Below are positions 63,695 through 64,000 of a stretch of DNA of 64,000 nt, in pieces. The stretch comes from Euclidia mi. Its lineage: Eukaryota > Arthropoda > Insecta > Lepidoptera > Erebidae. A program made the translations under genes and the position numbers. The stretch is from the NCBI GenBank assembly GCA_944739405.2, contig OX123199.2:6623898-6687897 (forward strand), read 5' to 3'. Numbering within the stretch: the stretch's first letter is position 1; each line of letters begins with the position of its first letter. The notes beneath the pieces were generated by a model, which saw only the letters and a list, made by a program, of their open reading frames with translations, made no database searches and was not told the DNA's origin.

Positions 63695-64000
63695 CTAGCT
63701 TTGTCCGCTGCTTCGCTCGTAAATGTTGCTTACATAAAATGTTTTTTACAATGTTTTACGCATTTTGGTAAGCATGGCCAATTCTCAAACAATTTTAACG
63801 AATATTGTTTTTATTTTCTTACAAATATCAACAACTTATAATTATTTAGATTTCATATAAATTGTGACCCCTTTTTGAGGCCCCGTAAGCATTTGAGCCC
63901 GCACTCCTAAGGGTGAATTTGTCACTTAACAAACCGAAATACAAAGTTTAAAGTGAATCCATTGAACATTCTCTTTCATTCACCAATATAGTAGGCAGAT
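63695..64000 (-). mobile_element. Helitron-like 3' end entering from the right
   Basis: CTAG at 63695-63698 preceded by A, then 'ctttgtccgctgcttcgctc' and 'gtaaatgttgcttacataaa', the reverse of a Helitron 3' hairpin end. The rest runs off the window. Confidence 0.5.

Overview
This 64 kb window is eukaryotic, AT-rich and built almost entirely of transposable elements (TEs). It is most likely from a moth or butterfly (Lepidoptera). The evidence is repeat vocabulary I know from that order: tRNA-headed SINEs with a 'ctctgcctaccccttcgggg' tail, LINE tails ending in (gat)n, Helitrons ending 'gcgggc...gctag', and mdg1-like Gypsy, Jockey and RTE elements. I found no convincing host gene, no cellular RNA gene and no CRISPR. 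Family names come from motifs and memory, since no search was possible.

Layout. 1-802 is the 5' end of a Helitron (family H2, reverse). 803-7440 holds old LINE, SINE and mini-Helitron pieces, including a broken CR1/L2-type LINE (4832-6950). 7441-20777 is one Helitron (H1) carrying a four-level nest: a LINE tail, a 1.47 kb insert flanked by a 48 bp direct repeat, and a 5'-truncated Jockey LINE (10055-20204) that was itself invaded by a 6.1 kb Gypsy LTR retrotransposon with identical LTRs and open gag and pol (13793-19894). 20778-27400 is SINEs, relics and unassigned DNA. 27405-43710 is one RTE LINE split by two head-to-tail DNA transposons (here called R, 27558-31935 and 31940-42059). The two R copies share TTAA junctions and carry a dead YqaJ-type nuclease. 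The second R copy holds an H2 Helitron (32828-36340) and an H1 Helitron (36446-39168). The intact first copy supplies the empty site for both. 44322-49501 holds a truncated H1, then Helitron H4 with a 111 bp tandem array, then Helitron H3 with a long minisatellite. 51123-63428 is a pair of almost identical 5.9 kb composite Helitrons (H2 with H3 inside) head to head across a 502 bp spacer, forming a near-perfect 12 kb palindrome.

How the parts relate. H2 keeps only a decayed Pif1-type helicase and no Rep domain, and H1, H3, H4 and H5 are non-coding, so all Helitrons here depend on an autonomous relative elsewhere. The SINEs share their 3' end with a LINE whose C-terminal coding region forms that tail, so that LINE probably moves them. 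The only element that looks competent is the Gypsy copy. The most unusual objects are the Helitron palindrome, the composite Helitron with a higher-order minisatellite, and the tandem R pair whose nuclease has a stop codon at the predicted catalytic lysine in both copies.
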